64,000 bases of DNA, from assembly GCA_963730325.1 (NCBI GenBank), contig CAVSRC010000007.1, forward strand, positions 62,001 through 126,000, in the 5' to 3' direction. Origin of the DNA: CAVSRC01 sp963730325 (GTDB lineage Bacteria > Pseudomonadota > Alphaproteobacteria > Rhizobiales > Kaistiaceae). A program made the position numbers and the translations under genes. Positions 1 through 8,266 of the stretch are shown here, in pieces. The number at the start of each line of letters is the position of its first letter. Position 1 is the first letter of the stretch. The notes below the pieces were generated by a model. That model saw only the letters and a list, made by a program, of their open reading frames with translations. It did no database searches and had not been told where the DNA came from.

Positions 1-825
1 GGAAATCCAGCGCTTGCGCGCCGTCACCGGGCTGCCCTCGGCGAGGAACCAGGTCGCGCGCCCACCGGCCGAAATGGCGCGGATCGGGTGCAGCGCGTGG
101 CCGCTGGCGATGACCATGGTGGTGCCGCCGGCATGCGCGATCTTGCCGGCGTCGAGCTTGGTCTTCATGCCGCCGCGGGCGTTCTCGGAGGCCGCCGTCC
201 CGGCCATCGCCTCGATCTTGGGCGTGATGCGCTCGACCGTCTCGACCAGCTCGGCCTGCGGGTCGCGCGCCGGCGAGGCGGTGTAGAGACCGTCGACGTC
301 GGAGAGCAGGATGAGCAGGTCGGCGCTGGTCATGGTGGCGACGCGGGCGGCGAGCCGGTCGTTGTCGCCGTAGCGGATCTCGTTGGTGGCGACCGTGTCG
401 TTCTCGTTGATCACCGGCACGGCGCGGAGCTTGAGCAGGGTGGCGATGGTGGAGCGGGCGTTGAGGTAGCGCCGGCGCTCCTCGGTGTCGCCCAGGGTCA
501 GCAGGATCTGGCCGGCGGTGATGCCGACATGGCCGAGCGTCTCGGCCCAGGCGCGGGCGAGCGTGATCTGGCCGACGGCGGCCGCCGCCTGGCTCTCCTC
601 CAGCTTGAGCGGTCCCGGCGGCAGGCCGAGCACACCGCGGCCGAGCGCGATGGCGCCGGAGGAAACGACCAGCAGCTCGCGCCCGCCATTGACCAGGTGG
701 CCGATGTCGGCGGCGAGCGATTCCAGCCAGTCGGTGCGCAGCCGGTTGCCGCCGTCGCCGACGAGCAGGGAGGAGCCGATCTTGACGACGATACGGCGAT
801 AGGCTTCCGGGGTGCGGGCGGTCAT
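1..825 (-). CDS. proB: glutamate 5-kinase, C-terminal end cut off by window edge
   Basis: Catalyses ATP-dependent phosphorylation of L-glutamate to glutamyl-5-phosphate, the first step of proline synthesis in the cytoplasm. Read on the minus strand from an ATG at 825, the product opens MTARTPEAYRRIVVKIGSSL and carries the amino-acid-kinase signatures VVKIGSSL (phosphate loop), SSGAIALG, INENDTVATNEIRYGDNDRL and GGMKTKLDA in the expected order. About 275 residues are present; the family is usually 260-380 residues, so the end, including any PUA RNA-binding domain, lies beyond position 1. It follows obgE on the same strand with a gap of about 70 bases, a common arrangement in Hyphomicrobiales, so co-transcription with obgE is likely. 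No disruption is seen in the visible part. Confidence 0.95.
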   Translation of the reverse strand, partial: MTARTPEAYRRIVVKIGSSLLVGDGGNRLRTDWLESLAADIGHLVNGGRELLVVSSGAIALGRGVLGLPPGPLKLEESQAAAAVGQITLARAWAETLGHVGITAGQILLTLGDTEERRRYLNARSTIATLLKLRAVPVINENDTVATNEIRYGDNDRLAARVATMTSADLLILLSDVDGLYTASPARDPQAELVETVERITPKIEAMAGTAASENARGGMKTKLDAGKIAHAGGTTMVIASGHALHPIRAISAGGRATWFLAEGSPVTARKRWIS

Positions 826-894
826 CGGGGCTACTGCGAAACGGGCTCGAGGGGCACTGACGGCGCCCTTATACAGCGACAATCGGCGGGGCGG

Positions 895-1935
895 CTATGG
901 CCGCCAGGGCGCGGCGGGCTCGGCCGGCACGGTGTCGGCCGGTGCTCCGGCGGCGGCGATCTCGCCGGAAAGCGCCCTCAGAACCGTGTCGACGCCGGCG
1001 CCGGTGACCGCCGAGACGGTGAGCGGCTTGCTGCCGGCGGCGCGCGCCAGCGCCCGCGTGAGCTTGCCGACCTCGTCTTGCGGCACGGCATCGACCTTGG
1101 AGAGCGCCACCACTTCCGGCTTCTCGTCGAGGCCGCCGCCATAGGCGGCCAGCTCCTCGCGCACGGTATGATAGTCGGCGACCGGGTCCTCAGTCGTTCC
1201 GTCGACCAGATGGAGCAGAACGGAGCAGCGCTCGACATGGCCGAGGAAGCGGTCGCCGAGGCCGGCGCCCTCATGGGCGCCTTCGATCAGGCCGGGGATG
1301 TCGGCGAGCACGAATTCGCGTCCGTCGATGGCAACGACGCCCAGCGCCGGATTGAGCGTGGTGAAGGGATAGTCGGCGACCTTGGGCCTGGCCGCCGAGA
1401 CCGTCGCCAGGAAGGTCGACTTGCCGGCATTGGGCAGGCCGACCAGACCGGCATCGGCGATCAGTTTCAGGCGCAGCCACAGCCAGTGCTCCACCCCCTC
1501 CTGGCCGGGATTGGCGCGGCGCGGCGCGCGGTTGGTCGACGACTTGAAATGAGTATTGCCGAAGCCGCCATTGCCACCGCGGGCGATGAGCACGCGCTTG
1601 CCCGGCCGGTCGAGGTCGGCGATCAGCGTCTCATTGTCCTCGTCGCGGATCTCGGTGCCGACCGGCAGCTTGAGAACCACGTCGGCGCCCTTGCCGCCGG
1701 CCATGTTGCGGCCCTTGCCGGGGGTGCCGGCGGTGGCCTTGAAGTGCTGCTGGTAGCGGTAGTCGATGAGCGTGTTGAGGTTTTCGACCGCTTCGGCCCA
1801 GACGTCGCCGCCCTTGCCGCCGTCGCCGCCGTCGGGCCCGCCGAACTCGATGAACTTCTCGCGGCGGAAATGGACGCTGCCATTGCCGCCATTGCCGGAG
1901 CGCACATAGATCTTGGCCTGGTCGAGGAACTTCAT
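895..1935 (-). CDS. obgE: Obg family GTPase ObgE/CgtA
   Basis: Essential GTPase associated with the 50S ribosomal subunit, acting in late ribosome assembly and stress control. The 346-residue product has the glycine-rich Obg fold at about residues 1-158 (MKFLDQAKIYVRSGNGGNGS at the start), then a G domain with G1 GLPNAGKS at 166-173, DIPG (G3) at 212-215 and SKVD in the G4 position. Length is typical for alphaproteobacteria. The ATG at 1935 overlaps the stop of the upstream GNAT gene (ATGA), implying translational coupling, and proB follows. The rpmA-rplU pair lies just upstream, the conserved ribosome-assembly neighbourhood of obg. Nothing looks damaged. Confidence 0.97.
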   Translation of the reverse strand: MKFLDQAKIYVRSGNGGNGSVHFRREKFIEFGGPDGGDGGKGGDVWAEAVENLNTLIDYRYQQHFKATAGTPGKGRNMAGGKGADVVLKLPVGTEIRDEDNETLIADLDRPGKRVLIARGGNGGFGNTHFKSSTNRAPRRANPGQEGVEHWLWLRLKLIADAGLVGLPNAGKSTFLATVSAARPKVADYPFTTLNPALGVVAIDGREFVLADIPGLIEGAHEGAGLGDRFLGHVERCSVLLHLVDGTTEDPVADYHTVREELAAYGGGLDEKPEVVALSKVDAVPQDEVGKLTRALARAAGSKPLTVSAVTGAGVDTVLRALSGEIAAAGAPADTVPAEPAAPWRP

Positions 1936-2498
1936 CGGGCTGCCTGATAGCGGCGGCGGGTCAACACCGTGTCAATATTCGCGGCCGTCCGCCGGCTGGC
2001 AAGGGAGTGGCGCTCGGAACGCCCGATGGCGGCGAAGCCGAGCTTGTGCTGGACCCGCCGGGACCCGCGGTTCTCGGCGAAAAAAGCCGAGCGGACCAAG
2101 CGCAGGCCGAGCGCCTCGAAGCCATAAGCGAGGATCGCTCCGGCCGCCTCGGTGGCGAAGCCGCGGCCCCAGAACGGACGCGCCAGCCAGTAGCCGAGTT
2201 CGCTCAGGCCGGGCATGTCCTCGATGGACACGATCCCGATCGGCCGGCCGAGGCGGCCGTGGACGATGGCGAGAATCAGGTTGCGGCCCTCGCGGGCGCT
2301 CTGCGCCGCATGGGCGATGAAGTCGTCGGCGTGGGCGCGGCGATAGGGGTAGGGCACGCGCACCAGCATGCGCGATACGGCCAGGTCGCCGACGCCGGCG
2401 ACGATGTCGTCGGCGTCCGTCGCGCGTGGCGGCCGCAGGGTCAGCCGGTCGGTGACGATCACCGGGTCAAGCCGCAGTTTCACGATCCGTCCTTTCAT
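1932..2498 (-). CDS. GNAT family N-acetyltransferase (RimJ/RimL type)
   Basis: Predicted acetyl-CoA-dependent N-acyltransferase of about 188 residues; the substrate is unknown but the sequence is of the RimJ/RimL/Acetyltransf_3 type, which often modifies protein N-termini. The visible signatures are the opening DPVIVTDRLTLRPPRATDAD, a central IGIVSIEDMPGLSELGYWLA strand region and GRGFATEAAGAILAYGF, the acetyl-CoA pyrophosphate-binding loop. The start at 2498 (MKGRIVKLRLD) was preferred to a longer frame because the upstream extension has no family character. Its stop overlaps the obgE ATG by four bases and its start lies inside the end of the next GNAT gene, so all three are probably one transcript. 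Confidence 0.88.
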   Translation of the reverse strand: MKGRIVKLRLDPVIVTDRLTLRPPRATDADDIVAGVGDLAVSRMLVRVPYPYRRAHADDFIAHAAQSAREGRNLILAIVHGRLGRPIGIVSIEDMPGLSELGYWLARPFWGRGFATEAAGAILAYGFEALGLRLVRSAFFAENRGSRRVQHKLGFAAIGRSERHSLASRRTAANIDTVLTRRRYQAAR

Positions 2499-3036
2499 GC
2501 CCTCGCCGCGGCGCACCCCAGGCCTTGAGGCTCGCCCAGTTGCGCCGGTCGAGGACGAAGCGTTCCACCGGGAAGGCACCGAACGCGGTCGGCGAGCGCA
2601 CCATGCCGGTGCCGCGGAACTGGAAGCCGCACTTCTCGATCACCCGGCGGGCGCGGGCATTGGTGACCCGGTTGGCGCACCACAGCGCGTTGACATGGCC
2701 TTCGGCGAAGGCGCGGTCGATCAGCGCCTGGGCGGCCTCGGTGCCGTAGCCCATGCCCCACCACCGGGTGCCGATCCACAGACCGGCCTCGACGGTGGCC
2801 GGTTGCTCCCGGGTCGGGCCATAACCGGCGCAGCCGACGACCGTGCCGTCGCTGCGCTCGGTGACGGCGAAGGCGCCGCCGCCGGCCAGCGCAATCGCGT
2901 CGCAGAGATTCTCCGCCACGGCCTGATCGGCCGAAAGCGCCGACATCTGAGGCATGTCGGCCGGCGTGCATGGCCTCAGCAGGAGGCGAGGGGTGACGAT
3001 CGCCGCCCGGTGCCCGTCCTCGTTCTCGTCGCCCAT
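2467..3036 (-). CDS. GNAT family N-acetyltransferase (second copy)
   Basis: A second RimJ/RimL-like acetyltransferase, 189 residues, adjacent to and overlapping the previous one by 32 bases. It shows AAIVTPRLLLRPCTPADMPQ at the start, GLWIGTRWWGMGYGTEAA as the acetyl-CoA loop and NARARRVIEKCGFQFRGTGM near the end, all typical of the family. The ATG at 3036 is preceded by a good GGAGG ribosome-binding site (in ACGGAGGACACC), which fixes the start. The two GNATs are diverged paralogues rather than a recent duplication, since only family motifs are shared. Substrate unknown. The hairpin just upstream suggests that some transcripts entering from rpmA stop before this gene. Confidence 0.88.
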   Translation of the reverse strand: MGDENEDGHRAAIVTPRLLLRPCTPADMPQMSALSADQAVAENLCDAIALAGGGAFAVTERSDGTVVGCAGYGPTREQPATVEAGLWIGTRWWGMGYGTEAAQALIDRAFAEGHVNALWCANRVTNARARRVIEKCGFQFRGTGMVRSPTAFGAFPVERFVLDRRNWASLKAWGAPRRGHERTDRETAA

Positions 3037-3059
3037 GGTGTCCTCCGTCCCGGAACAAC

Positions 3060-3087
3060 AAAAAGGGAGATGGTGCCCCATCTCCCC
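3060..3087 (-). terminator. rho-independent terminator after rpmA
   Basis: A perfect 9-base stem (GGGAGATGG at 3065-3073, loop TGCC, CCATCTCCC at 3078-3086) is followed on the minus strand by a run of five T residues at 3060-3064. It lies about 50 bases downstream of the rpmA stop and just before the GNAT gene, so it ends the rplU-rpmA transcript or attenuates read-through into the GNAT-obgE-proB genes. Confidence 0.85.
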
Positions 3088-3139
3088 TGTCTGCTGTTCC
3101 GTGCCGGGTCGATGAGACGCCGGCAAAGATCGGAGCCGG

Positions 3140-3409
3140 CTATTCCGCGGCCGCCATCATCGGGACGACCGAAACGTAGGTGCGGCCGGCGGCTTTGGTC
3201 CGGAACGACACGGTGCCGTCGATGGTGGCGAAAATCGTGTGGTCCTTGCCCAGGCCGACGCCGGCACCGGGATGCCACTTGGTGCCGCGCTGACGCACGA
3301 TGATGTTGCCGGCGAGTACCGTCTCGCCGCCGAACCGCTTCACGCCCAGGCGCTTGCCGGCCGAATCGCGGCCGTTGCGCGACGAGCCACCTGCCTTTTT
3401 GTGAGCCAT
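3140..3409 (-). CDS. rpmA: 50S ribosomal protein L27
   Basis: Structural component of the large ribosomal subunit whose N-terminus reaches the peptidyl-transferase centre. The 89-residue product starts MAHKKAGGSSRNGRDSAGKR and contains GVKRFGGETVLAGNIIVRQR and GTKWHPGAGVGLGKDHTIFA, the textbook L27 sequence. There is no N-terminal extension of the Firmicutes type, so no Prp-type cleavage is expected. It sits 11 bases downstream of rplU on the same strand and shares its promoter. Start at 3409 is fixed by the family N-terminus. Confidence 0.98.
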   Translation of the reverse strand: MAHKKAGGSSRNGRDSAGKRLGVKRFGGETVLAGNIIVRQRGTKWHPGAGVGLGKDHTIFATIDGTVSFRTKAAGRTYVSVVPMMAAAE

Positions 3410-3420
3410 GGCGGGGTCTC

Positions 3421-3969
3421 CTATTCCTTGTCCGTGGCCGGCTTGGCGGCCTTTGCCGGCGTCTTGCGCGCCGGCTTCTCGGCGGCCGCTTCGCCGGTCT
3501 CGGCCGGCGCTGCCGCCTTGGCGCGCGGCGCGCGCTTGGGCTTGGCGACCGGTGCCGTTTCGGCGGCAGCGGGCGCGGCCTCGGCGGCGGGCGCGGTCTC
3601 CGTCTTGGCTTCGGCGGCGGGCTTCGTCGCGGCTGCCTTCTTGGCCGGGCCCTTGCCGTCGGCGAGAATCTCGGTGATGCGCACCAGGGTCACTTCCTGG
3701 CGGTGACCGTGGCTGCGCCGGGAGTTCTGCCGGCGGCGCTTCTTGAAGACGAGGATCCTGGCGGTGCGCTGCTGGCGGACGATCTCGCCGGCAACGGTGG
3801 CGCCGGAGATCGTCGGGCTGCCGACGGCAATCCCGTCGTCGCCGCCGACCATCAGCACGTCGCCGAAGGCAATGGCATCGCCCGCGGCGCCCGGCAGCTT
3901 CTCGACCTCGACGAGATCGGCCGGCGCGACCCGGTATTGCTTCCCGCCGGTCCTGATAACTGCGAACAT
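3421..3969 (-). CDS. rplU: 50S ribosomal protein L21 with long Ala/Lys-rich tail
   Basis: L21 binds 23S rRNA domain I near L20. Residues 1 to about 102 are the conserved core (MFAVIRTGGKQYRVAPADLV at the start, FKKRRRQNSRRSHGHRQEVT near its end). The remaining 80 residues are a low-complexity tail of Ala, Lys, Pro, Thr and Glu that makes the protein 182 residues instead of the usual 100-110. Such basic tails on L21 occur in several alphaproteobacteria; their role is unclear and they may be disordered on the ribosome surface. The start at 3969 was chosen because the core begins there and the upstream frame is the leader. First gene of the rplU-rpmA operon. Confidence 0.96.
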   Translation of the reverse strand: MFAVIRTGGKQYRVAPADLVEVEKLPGAAGDAIAFGDVLMVGGDDGIAVGSPTISGATVAGEIVRQQRTARILVFKKRRRQNSRRSHGHRQEVTLVRITEILADGKGPAKKAAATKPAAEAKTETAPAAEAAPAAAETAPVAKPKRAPRAKAAAPAETGEAAAEKPARKTPAKAAKPATDKE

Positions 3970-4040
3970 GATCTTTTCCAGCCTGCCGGTCCGACCGCCC
4001 AAGATCGGGGTGAACCAGCGGAATTTCGAGAAAACCAAAC

Positions 4041-4062
4041 GGCGCGGCAAAACGGCCGCGCC
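4041..4062 (-). promoter_or_regulatory. GC-rich hairpin in the rplU leader, possible attenuator
   Basis: Perfect 8-base stem (GGCGCGGC at 4041-4048, loop AAAACG, GCCGCGCC at 4055-4062). On the minus strand it lies close to the expected 5' end of the rplU mRNA and is followed by GTTTGGTTTTCT, a T-rich stretch like an intrinsic terminator. It could be an autoregulatory leader of the L21-L27 operon; this is inference. Confidence 0.45.
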
Positions 4063-4073
4063 AATCGGCCGGC

Positions 4074-4101
4074 ACTATAGGGATGGGCGGTTGGCTGTCA
4101 A
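4074..4101 (-). promoter_or_regulatory. sigma70-type promoter of rplU-rpmA
   Basis: On the minus strand TTGACA (4101-4096) and TATAGT (4079-4074) are separated by 16 bases, a near-consensus housekeeping promoter. The predicted transcript starts near 4067, giving a leader of about 100 bases before the rplU ATG at 3969. Confidence 0.8.
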
Positions 4102-4198
4102 GGAAAAGCCGGCGGCAAACCGGGGCTTTCTCCGCGTCACCGGCGCACGCCCGCGGGGCTTGCGCTCGGCAGCCCGCGCGGCTAGAGACGCCCCCGCG

Positions 4199-4288
<90 letters not shown>

Positions 4289-4404
4289 TTATCTGACCTC
4301 GCGCTGTCGCCCTTCGGGCCTCGCTCCGGTCGGGCCTCGCATAAGCTCGGGCGCCTGTTCGGCTTGCGAACCCTTCGGGTTCGAGCTTTCTCCCGTACCC
4401 TCCG

Positions 4405-4577
4405 CCATTTTTGCGCTCACGGCAGTTTCGCTTCGCTCAACGCCTCCGCGGGGGGCGGCCTGACCGGCCGGGCGCCGTTTGGCGCCTTGGCGGAGGTTCC
4501 CTCCACCATTTTTGCGCTCGCGGCAGTTTCGCTTCGCTCAACGCCTCCGCGGGGGGCGGCCTGACCGGCCGGGCGCC
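4405..4577 (+). repeat. 72-base direct repeat, two copies, beside tRNA-Ser
   Basis: Positions 4405-4476 and 4506-4577 are near identical; one mismatch was found by eye (CTCAC versus CTCGC). Each copy begins with CCATTTTTGCGCTC and is preceded by CCCTCCGCC or CCCTCCACC, echoing the tRNA-Ser 3' end. The stretch 4289-4599 holds no convincing gene; it also has a GAACCC-TTC-GGGTTC hairpin near 4370. This looks like tRNA 3'-end debris, as left by repeated integration or slippage at a tRNA locus. Confidence 0.7.
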
Positions 4578-4599
4578 TGGGCGTCGGGTTCGAGGTCCT

Positions 4600-5979
4600 T
4601 CAATGGTCCGCGTTCGTTTCGTGCCGCCAGGCTGCGGCATAGGCAGCCAGGTCGATGGCAAGCGGGGCGACCGCCGGCGCATCCTTCGGCTGCAATGCGG
4701 TGTCCGGCCCCCCGACCAGCAGCGCGGCGCCGTCGACCGTGCCGGTGGCGTCCGGCTCGGCCACGATCGGGCGCGGGATACGCTGCGCCAATGCGGCGAG
4801 GAACAGCCGGTTTCGCGCAAACGGGCCCTCGACGATGACCGGCCCGCCGGCGCCGGCGAGCGACAGGCAGGTCTCGGTGACAAGCGCGCAATAGAGGCTG
4901 GCGGCGGCGGTGCGTTCGTCCGGCGACAGGGTGGCGGGGTCCACCGTCCAGCGCCCCGTGTCCTTGCCGTAGGGTCCGGTGCCGGGGGCGAAGGTCGGCA
5001 GCACCATGACCGTGTCGGCGATGACGCGCGCGATATCCCGTTCGCTGGGCTCGGCGTCGCCGCCCTCGGTGAGGATGGCGTATTCACGCCCCGCCATGAA
5101 GCGCGTCGAGGGCACGGCATGGCCGAAGGCATCGACATTGGCCAGGCAGTCGCGCGCCGGATCGAGATGCTCGATGCTGCCGCCGGGCGCCAGCAGGATC
5201 ATCCAGGTGCCGGTCGAGAGCACCGCGAAGGGCGCCTTGCGCGTCAACAGATGCGGCAGAAGACTGGCGTTGCTGTCGTGGATGCCGGCGACGACGCGGC
5301 AGGTCGCGGCAATGCCGGTGCGCTTGGCGAGGTCCGGCGCGATCGGGCCGACCGTGTCCCATGCCTTGACCATGGGCGGAAACAGACGGTCCCAGCCTTC
5401 GCGGACCGCAAACTGTGAGAAGGTCCCGCTCTGCGGTGCCCACAGATCGGTATGGCAGCCGATCGTGGTCACCTCGGAGACCTTGCGGCCGGTCAGCCGC
5501 CACACCCAGTATTGCGGATAGGGCAGGATGGCCTCGGTGCGCGCGAATTCTTCCGGGAAGGTGCGGCTCAGCCAGAAGAGCTGGCGGCCGAGATTGAGCC
5601 CGTTGGGCAGGTCGGGCGAGAGCGTCTCGGAAAAAGCGCCGCAGACCGCGCGATAGGCGTCGTGGACCTCTTCCGGGCCGTCGAATTCGTAGTCGATGAT
5701 CGGCAGCGACAGGCCATCGGCCGTGGTCAGCGCCGCGCAGGCGCCGTGGGTGGTGACCGAGATCGTGGTGACCGCGTTGTCGCGGGCGATGACGGCGAGG
5801 CCGTCGACCAGCCACCCCCACAGGGCGTCGGTGTCGAAATGCGGGTAGGGACCGTCCCGGCGCACCGTATTGGCCGTGGTGCGGACGCCCAACACCGCAC
5901 GGGTGGCGGGATCGACCAGCACCAGCTTTGCGTTCGTTTTGCCGATGTCGACGACGACAATGATGTCAGGCTTGCTCAT
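4600..5979 (-). CDS. rhaK: rhamnulokinase-like FGGY sugar kinase
   Basis: FGGY-family kinase, 459 residues, expected to phosphorylate L-rhamnulose (or rhamnose, as debated for the rhizobial enzyme) in the cytoplasm. The N-terminal phosphate motif DIGKTNAKLVLVD is at residues 8-20; later motifs are ATCRVVAGIHDSNASLLPHL and VLSTGTWMILLAPGG, the ATPase-fold signatures of the second domain. In Rhizobium leguminosarum rhaK is the last gene of rhaRSTPQUK and is needed both for catabolism and for transporter activity; the order here is identical. Its ATG overlaps the rhaU stop (ATGA). A longer upstream frame was rejected because it overlaps rhaU and lacks family sequence. Confidence 0.88.
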   Translation of the reverse strand: MSKPDIIVVVDIGKTNAKLVLVDPATRAVLGVRTTANTVRRDGPYPHFDTDALWGWLVDGLAVIARDNAVTTISVTTHGACAALTTADGLSLPIIDYEFDGPEEVHDAYRAVCGAFSETLSPDLPNGLNLGRQLFWLSRTFPEEFARTEAILPYPQYWVWRLTGRKVSEVTTIGCHTDLWAPQSGTFSQFAVREGWDRLFPPMVKAWDTVGPIAPDLAKRTGIAATCRVVAGIHDSNASLLPHLLTRKAPFAVLSTGTWMILLAPGGSIEHLDPARDCLANVDAFGHAVPSTRFMAGREYAILTEGGDAEPSERDIARVIADTVMVLPTFAPGTGPYGKDTGRWTVDPATLSPDERTAAASLYCALVTETCLSLAGAGGPVIVEGPFARNRLFLAALAQRIPRPIVAEPDATGTVDGAALLVGGPDTALQPKDAPAVAPLAIDLAAYAAAWRHETNADH

Positions 5980-6290
5980 TGCATGTGGAAGACGGTTACC
6001 AGCGGAATCGACACCGGTTCGTTGTTCGGTCCGATTTCCATGATGTCGGACATGTGGGTCCACCAGCGCTGCATGACCGCGTGGTTGGGCAGATCGTCCA
6101 TGCGGTGATCGTCGGTACGCCACAGCACGGCGAAGAGCGTGCTGGTGTCGCGGTCGAGATGGATGGAATAGTCGGAGACGCCGGCCTCCTTGAGGAGGGC
6201 GACCAGCTCGGGCCAGATCTCGTCGTGGCGGCGCTTGTATTCAGCCTCCATGCCGGGATTGAGCTTCATCTTGAATGCATATTTTTCCAT
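5976..6290 (-). CDS. rhaU: L-rhamnose mutarotase
   Basis: Interconverts alpha and beta anomers of L-rhamnose. The 104-residue length equals that of the Escherichia coli RhaM enzyme. Conserved elements are YKRRHDEIWPELVALLKEAG, DYSIHLDRDTSTLFAVLWRT and MQRWWTHMSDIME, all diagnostic of the dimeric alpha-beta barrel mutarotase family. The start ATG at 6290 overlaps the TGA of rhaQ (TGATG) and its own stop overlaps rhaK, so it is tightly embedded in the rhamnose operon. The rhizobial name rhaU is used; rhaM is the enterobacterial synonym. Confidence 0.95.
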   Translation of the reverse strand: MEKYAFKMKLNPGMEAEYKRRHDEIWPELVALLKEAGVSDYSIHLDRDTSTLFAVLWRTDDHRMDDLPNHAVMQRWWTHMSDIMEIGPNNEPVSIPLVTVFHMQ

Positions 6291-7300
6291 CACGCTTTTC
6301 CCCAGTGCCGGGCAATCTTGCCGGCGACGATTGGCAGGGCGATCGCCCCGATGAGCAGCGAGCCGATGAAGATCGACTGGACAATGCCCGGGACGTTGAG
6401 CAGGCCGAAGCCGAAGGTGACGAGCCCCATGACGAAGGCGGCGATGAAGACGCCGGGGATCGTACCCGAGCCGCCGAGAATATTGACGCCGCCCAGCACC
6501 ACCATGGTGATGATCTCGAGTTCCCAGCCCATGGCGATGGTGGGGCGCGTCGAGCCGATGCGCGAGGTCAGCAGGATCGCGGCGATGCCGCTCATGGCGC
6601 CGGTCAGCACGAAGAGCAGGAAGCGGATGCGGACCACGCGCACGCCGGAAAACAGCGCTGCCACCGGATTGTTGCCGATGGCGTAGATGCGCCGGCCGAA
6701 GGTGGTGAAATGGAGCACGACACCGAAGACGACGGCGAACAGCAGGAACAGGACGAACTCGAAGGAGATCACCCACGCGACATAGCCCTGACCGAAATAG
6801 GCGAAGTCGGCCGGATAATGGCGATAGGCCTGGTCGCCGAGCACCACATAGGCGATGCCGCGGAAGAGGCTCATCGTGCCGATGGTGACGACGATCGAGG
6901 GAATGCGGAAGAAGGTGACGACGAAGCCGTTGAAAGCGCCGGAAGCAATGCCGACAACAATGCCGACGACGATGAGAGCCGGCGAGCCGGCCCCTGCGGA
7001 AGCCGCCGCCCCCATGGCAACCGAAGACAGTGCGATGATCGAGGCGACCGACAGGTCGATCTCGCCGGCGATGATCAACAGCGCCATGGCGAAGCCGATG
7101 ATCGCCTTCTCGGTGAAATTGAAGGTGGCGTCGGAGAGGTTGTAGGGATTGAGGAAATAGGGCGAGGCGTTCGCGTTGAAGATGAAGATCGCAGCCGCGA
7201 CCGCGAACAGGATTACCTCCCACTGCTTCCACCAGCGGAACCGGCCGGCGAGACGATCCGGAATGCCATGCGACGGCGACGCCATCGTCTGCTCACTCAT
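6290..7300 (-). CDS. rhaQ: rhamnose ABC transporter permease RhaQ
   Basis: Inner-membrane permease of the CUT2 (ribose-type) family, 336 residues, one of two permeases of the rhamnose importer. It has about nine to ten hydrophobic segments, the motif GEIDLSVASIIALSS typical of RbsC-like permeases, and ATTR-like GRRIYAIGNNPVAALFSGV. The stop overlaps the mutarotase start and its ATG overlaps the rhaP stop by four bases. Assignment as RhaQ rather than RhaP is by order only (P then Q), which matches the Rhizobium leguminosarum operon. A short cytoplasmic lead MSEQTMASPSHGIPDRLAGR precedes the first helix. Confidence 0.88.
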   Translation of the reverse strand: MSEQTMASPSHGIPDRLAGRFRWWKQWEVILFAVAAAIFIFNANASPYFLNPYNLSDATFNFTEKAIIGFAMALLIIAGEIDLSVASIIALSSVAMGAAASAGAGSPALIVVGIVVGIASGAFNGFVVTFFRIPSIVVTIGTMSLFRGIAYVVLGDQAYRHYPADFAYFGQGYVAWVISFEFVLFLLFAVVFGVVLHFTTFGRRIYAIGNNPVAALFSGVRVVRIRFLLFVLTGAMSGIAAILLTSRIGSTRPTIAMGWELEIITMVVLGGVNILGGSGTIPGVFIAAFVMGLVTFGFGLLNVPGIVQSIFIGSLLIGAIALPIVAGKIARHWGKA

Positions 7301-8265
7301 TGTGCAGCCGCCTCCTTGAGGATCAGACGACCGGTCTGGCGCTCGCGCCCGGAATTGATGATGACGGCGCCGAGGATGGCGGCGCCCGAGATGGCCAGCT
7401 GCCAGAACGGCGAAACGTGGATCACCGGCAGCGCGTCGCTGACGACGCCGAAGAAGAGCGCGCCGAGGACGGCGCCGGGCACAGTACCGACGCCGCCTGC
7501 GATTGAGATGCCGCCGATGACGCAGGAGGCGATGACCTGGAGCTCGAAGCCGCCGGCAATATCGACATAGGCGATGGTGAAGCGCGAGGCCCACAGATAG
7601 CCGGAGAAGCCGGCGATGGTGCCGGAAATGCAAAAAGCGATGAACTGCGTCATGCCGACATTGATGCCGGTGTAGACGGCGGCGGTCGGATTGCCGCCGA
7701 CGGCGAAGAAGGCGCGGCCGATGCGGGTGACACGCATGCCGAACAGGAACACGATCACCAGAATGACCGCGAACCACGACATCAACGGCAGCCCGAGGAT
7801 CTCGGTGCGCGGGGTGGCGATGAACGCCGCGCTCATCTGACGTCCGACGATCGACGTGCCGCCAGAGGCGATGAAGGCGAGGCCACGGTAGATCGACAGC
7901 GTGCCGAGGGTGACGACGATCGGAGGAATGCCGACCAGCCATACCATGGCGCCGTTGAAGGCGCCGAGGCCGAGGCCGAGGCCGGCGGCGAGCAGCATGA
8001 GGAGGGGAATCGGAACTTCCGGATGCGCCGCATTGACCAGCGCGACGAGGACGCCGGTGAGGGCGATGTTGGCGCCGACAGACAGATCGATGCACTTGGT
8101 CAGGATGACGGTCATCTGGCCGAGGGCCACCATGATCAGAATGGACGTGTCGTTGAACAGGCCGACAAGGCTCTGCGGCCTGACGAAGGCCGGGGTGATG
8201 AAGCCGATGCCGACAATCATCACCACGACGATGAAGGCGAGCAGGACGTCGCGGCTGATGCGCAT
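7297..8265 (-). CDS. rhaP: rhamnose ABC transporter permease RhaP
   Basis: The second CUT2 permease, 322 residues, forming the channel with RhaQ. Visible hallmarks are LTKCIDLSVGANIALTGVLV and GRAFFAVGGNPTAAVYTGIN, which correspond to the cytoplasmic loop contacting the ATPase. Start at 8265 (MRISRDVLLAFIVVVMIVGI) was chosen because the first membrane helix follows directly, and it lies one base after the rhaT stop. The gene is intact and its 3' end overlaps rhaQ, implying coupled translation. Paired divergent permeases rather than a homodimer are typical of rhamnose importers. Confidence 0.88.
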   Translation of the reverse strand: MRISRDVLLAFIVVVMIVGIGFITPAFVRPQSLVGLFNDTSILIMVALGQMTVILTKCIDLSVGANIALTGVLVALVNAAHPEVPIPLLMLLAAGLGLGLGAFNGAMVWLVGIPPIVVTLGTLSIYRGLAFIASGGTSIVGRQMSAAFIATPRTEILGLPLMSWFAVILVIVFLFGMRVTRIGRAFFAVGGNPTAAVYTGINVGMTQFIAFCISGTIAGFSGYLWASRFTIAYVDIAGGFELQVIASCVIGGISIAGGVGTVPGAVLGALFFGVVSDALPVIHVSPFWQLAISGAAILGAVIINSGRERQTGRLILKEAAAQ

Positions 8266-8266
8266 G

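Noticed and set aside
88..1947. Open frame of about 620 codons on the plus strand across proB and obgE
   Set aside because: Antisense to two highly conserved genes; translation is low-complexity Gly/Ala/Arg/Asp typical of opposite-strand frames in GC-rich DNA.
3239..3706. Plus-strand frame opposite rplU/rpmA
   Set aside because: Antisense to the Ala/Lys-rich L21 tail, which generates long shadow frames.
4289..4599. Second tRNA gene downstream of tRNA-Ser
   Set aside because: T-arm-like and CCA-like pieces are present but no complete cloverleaf can be drawn.
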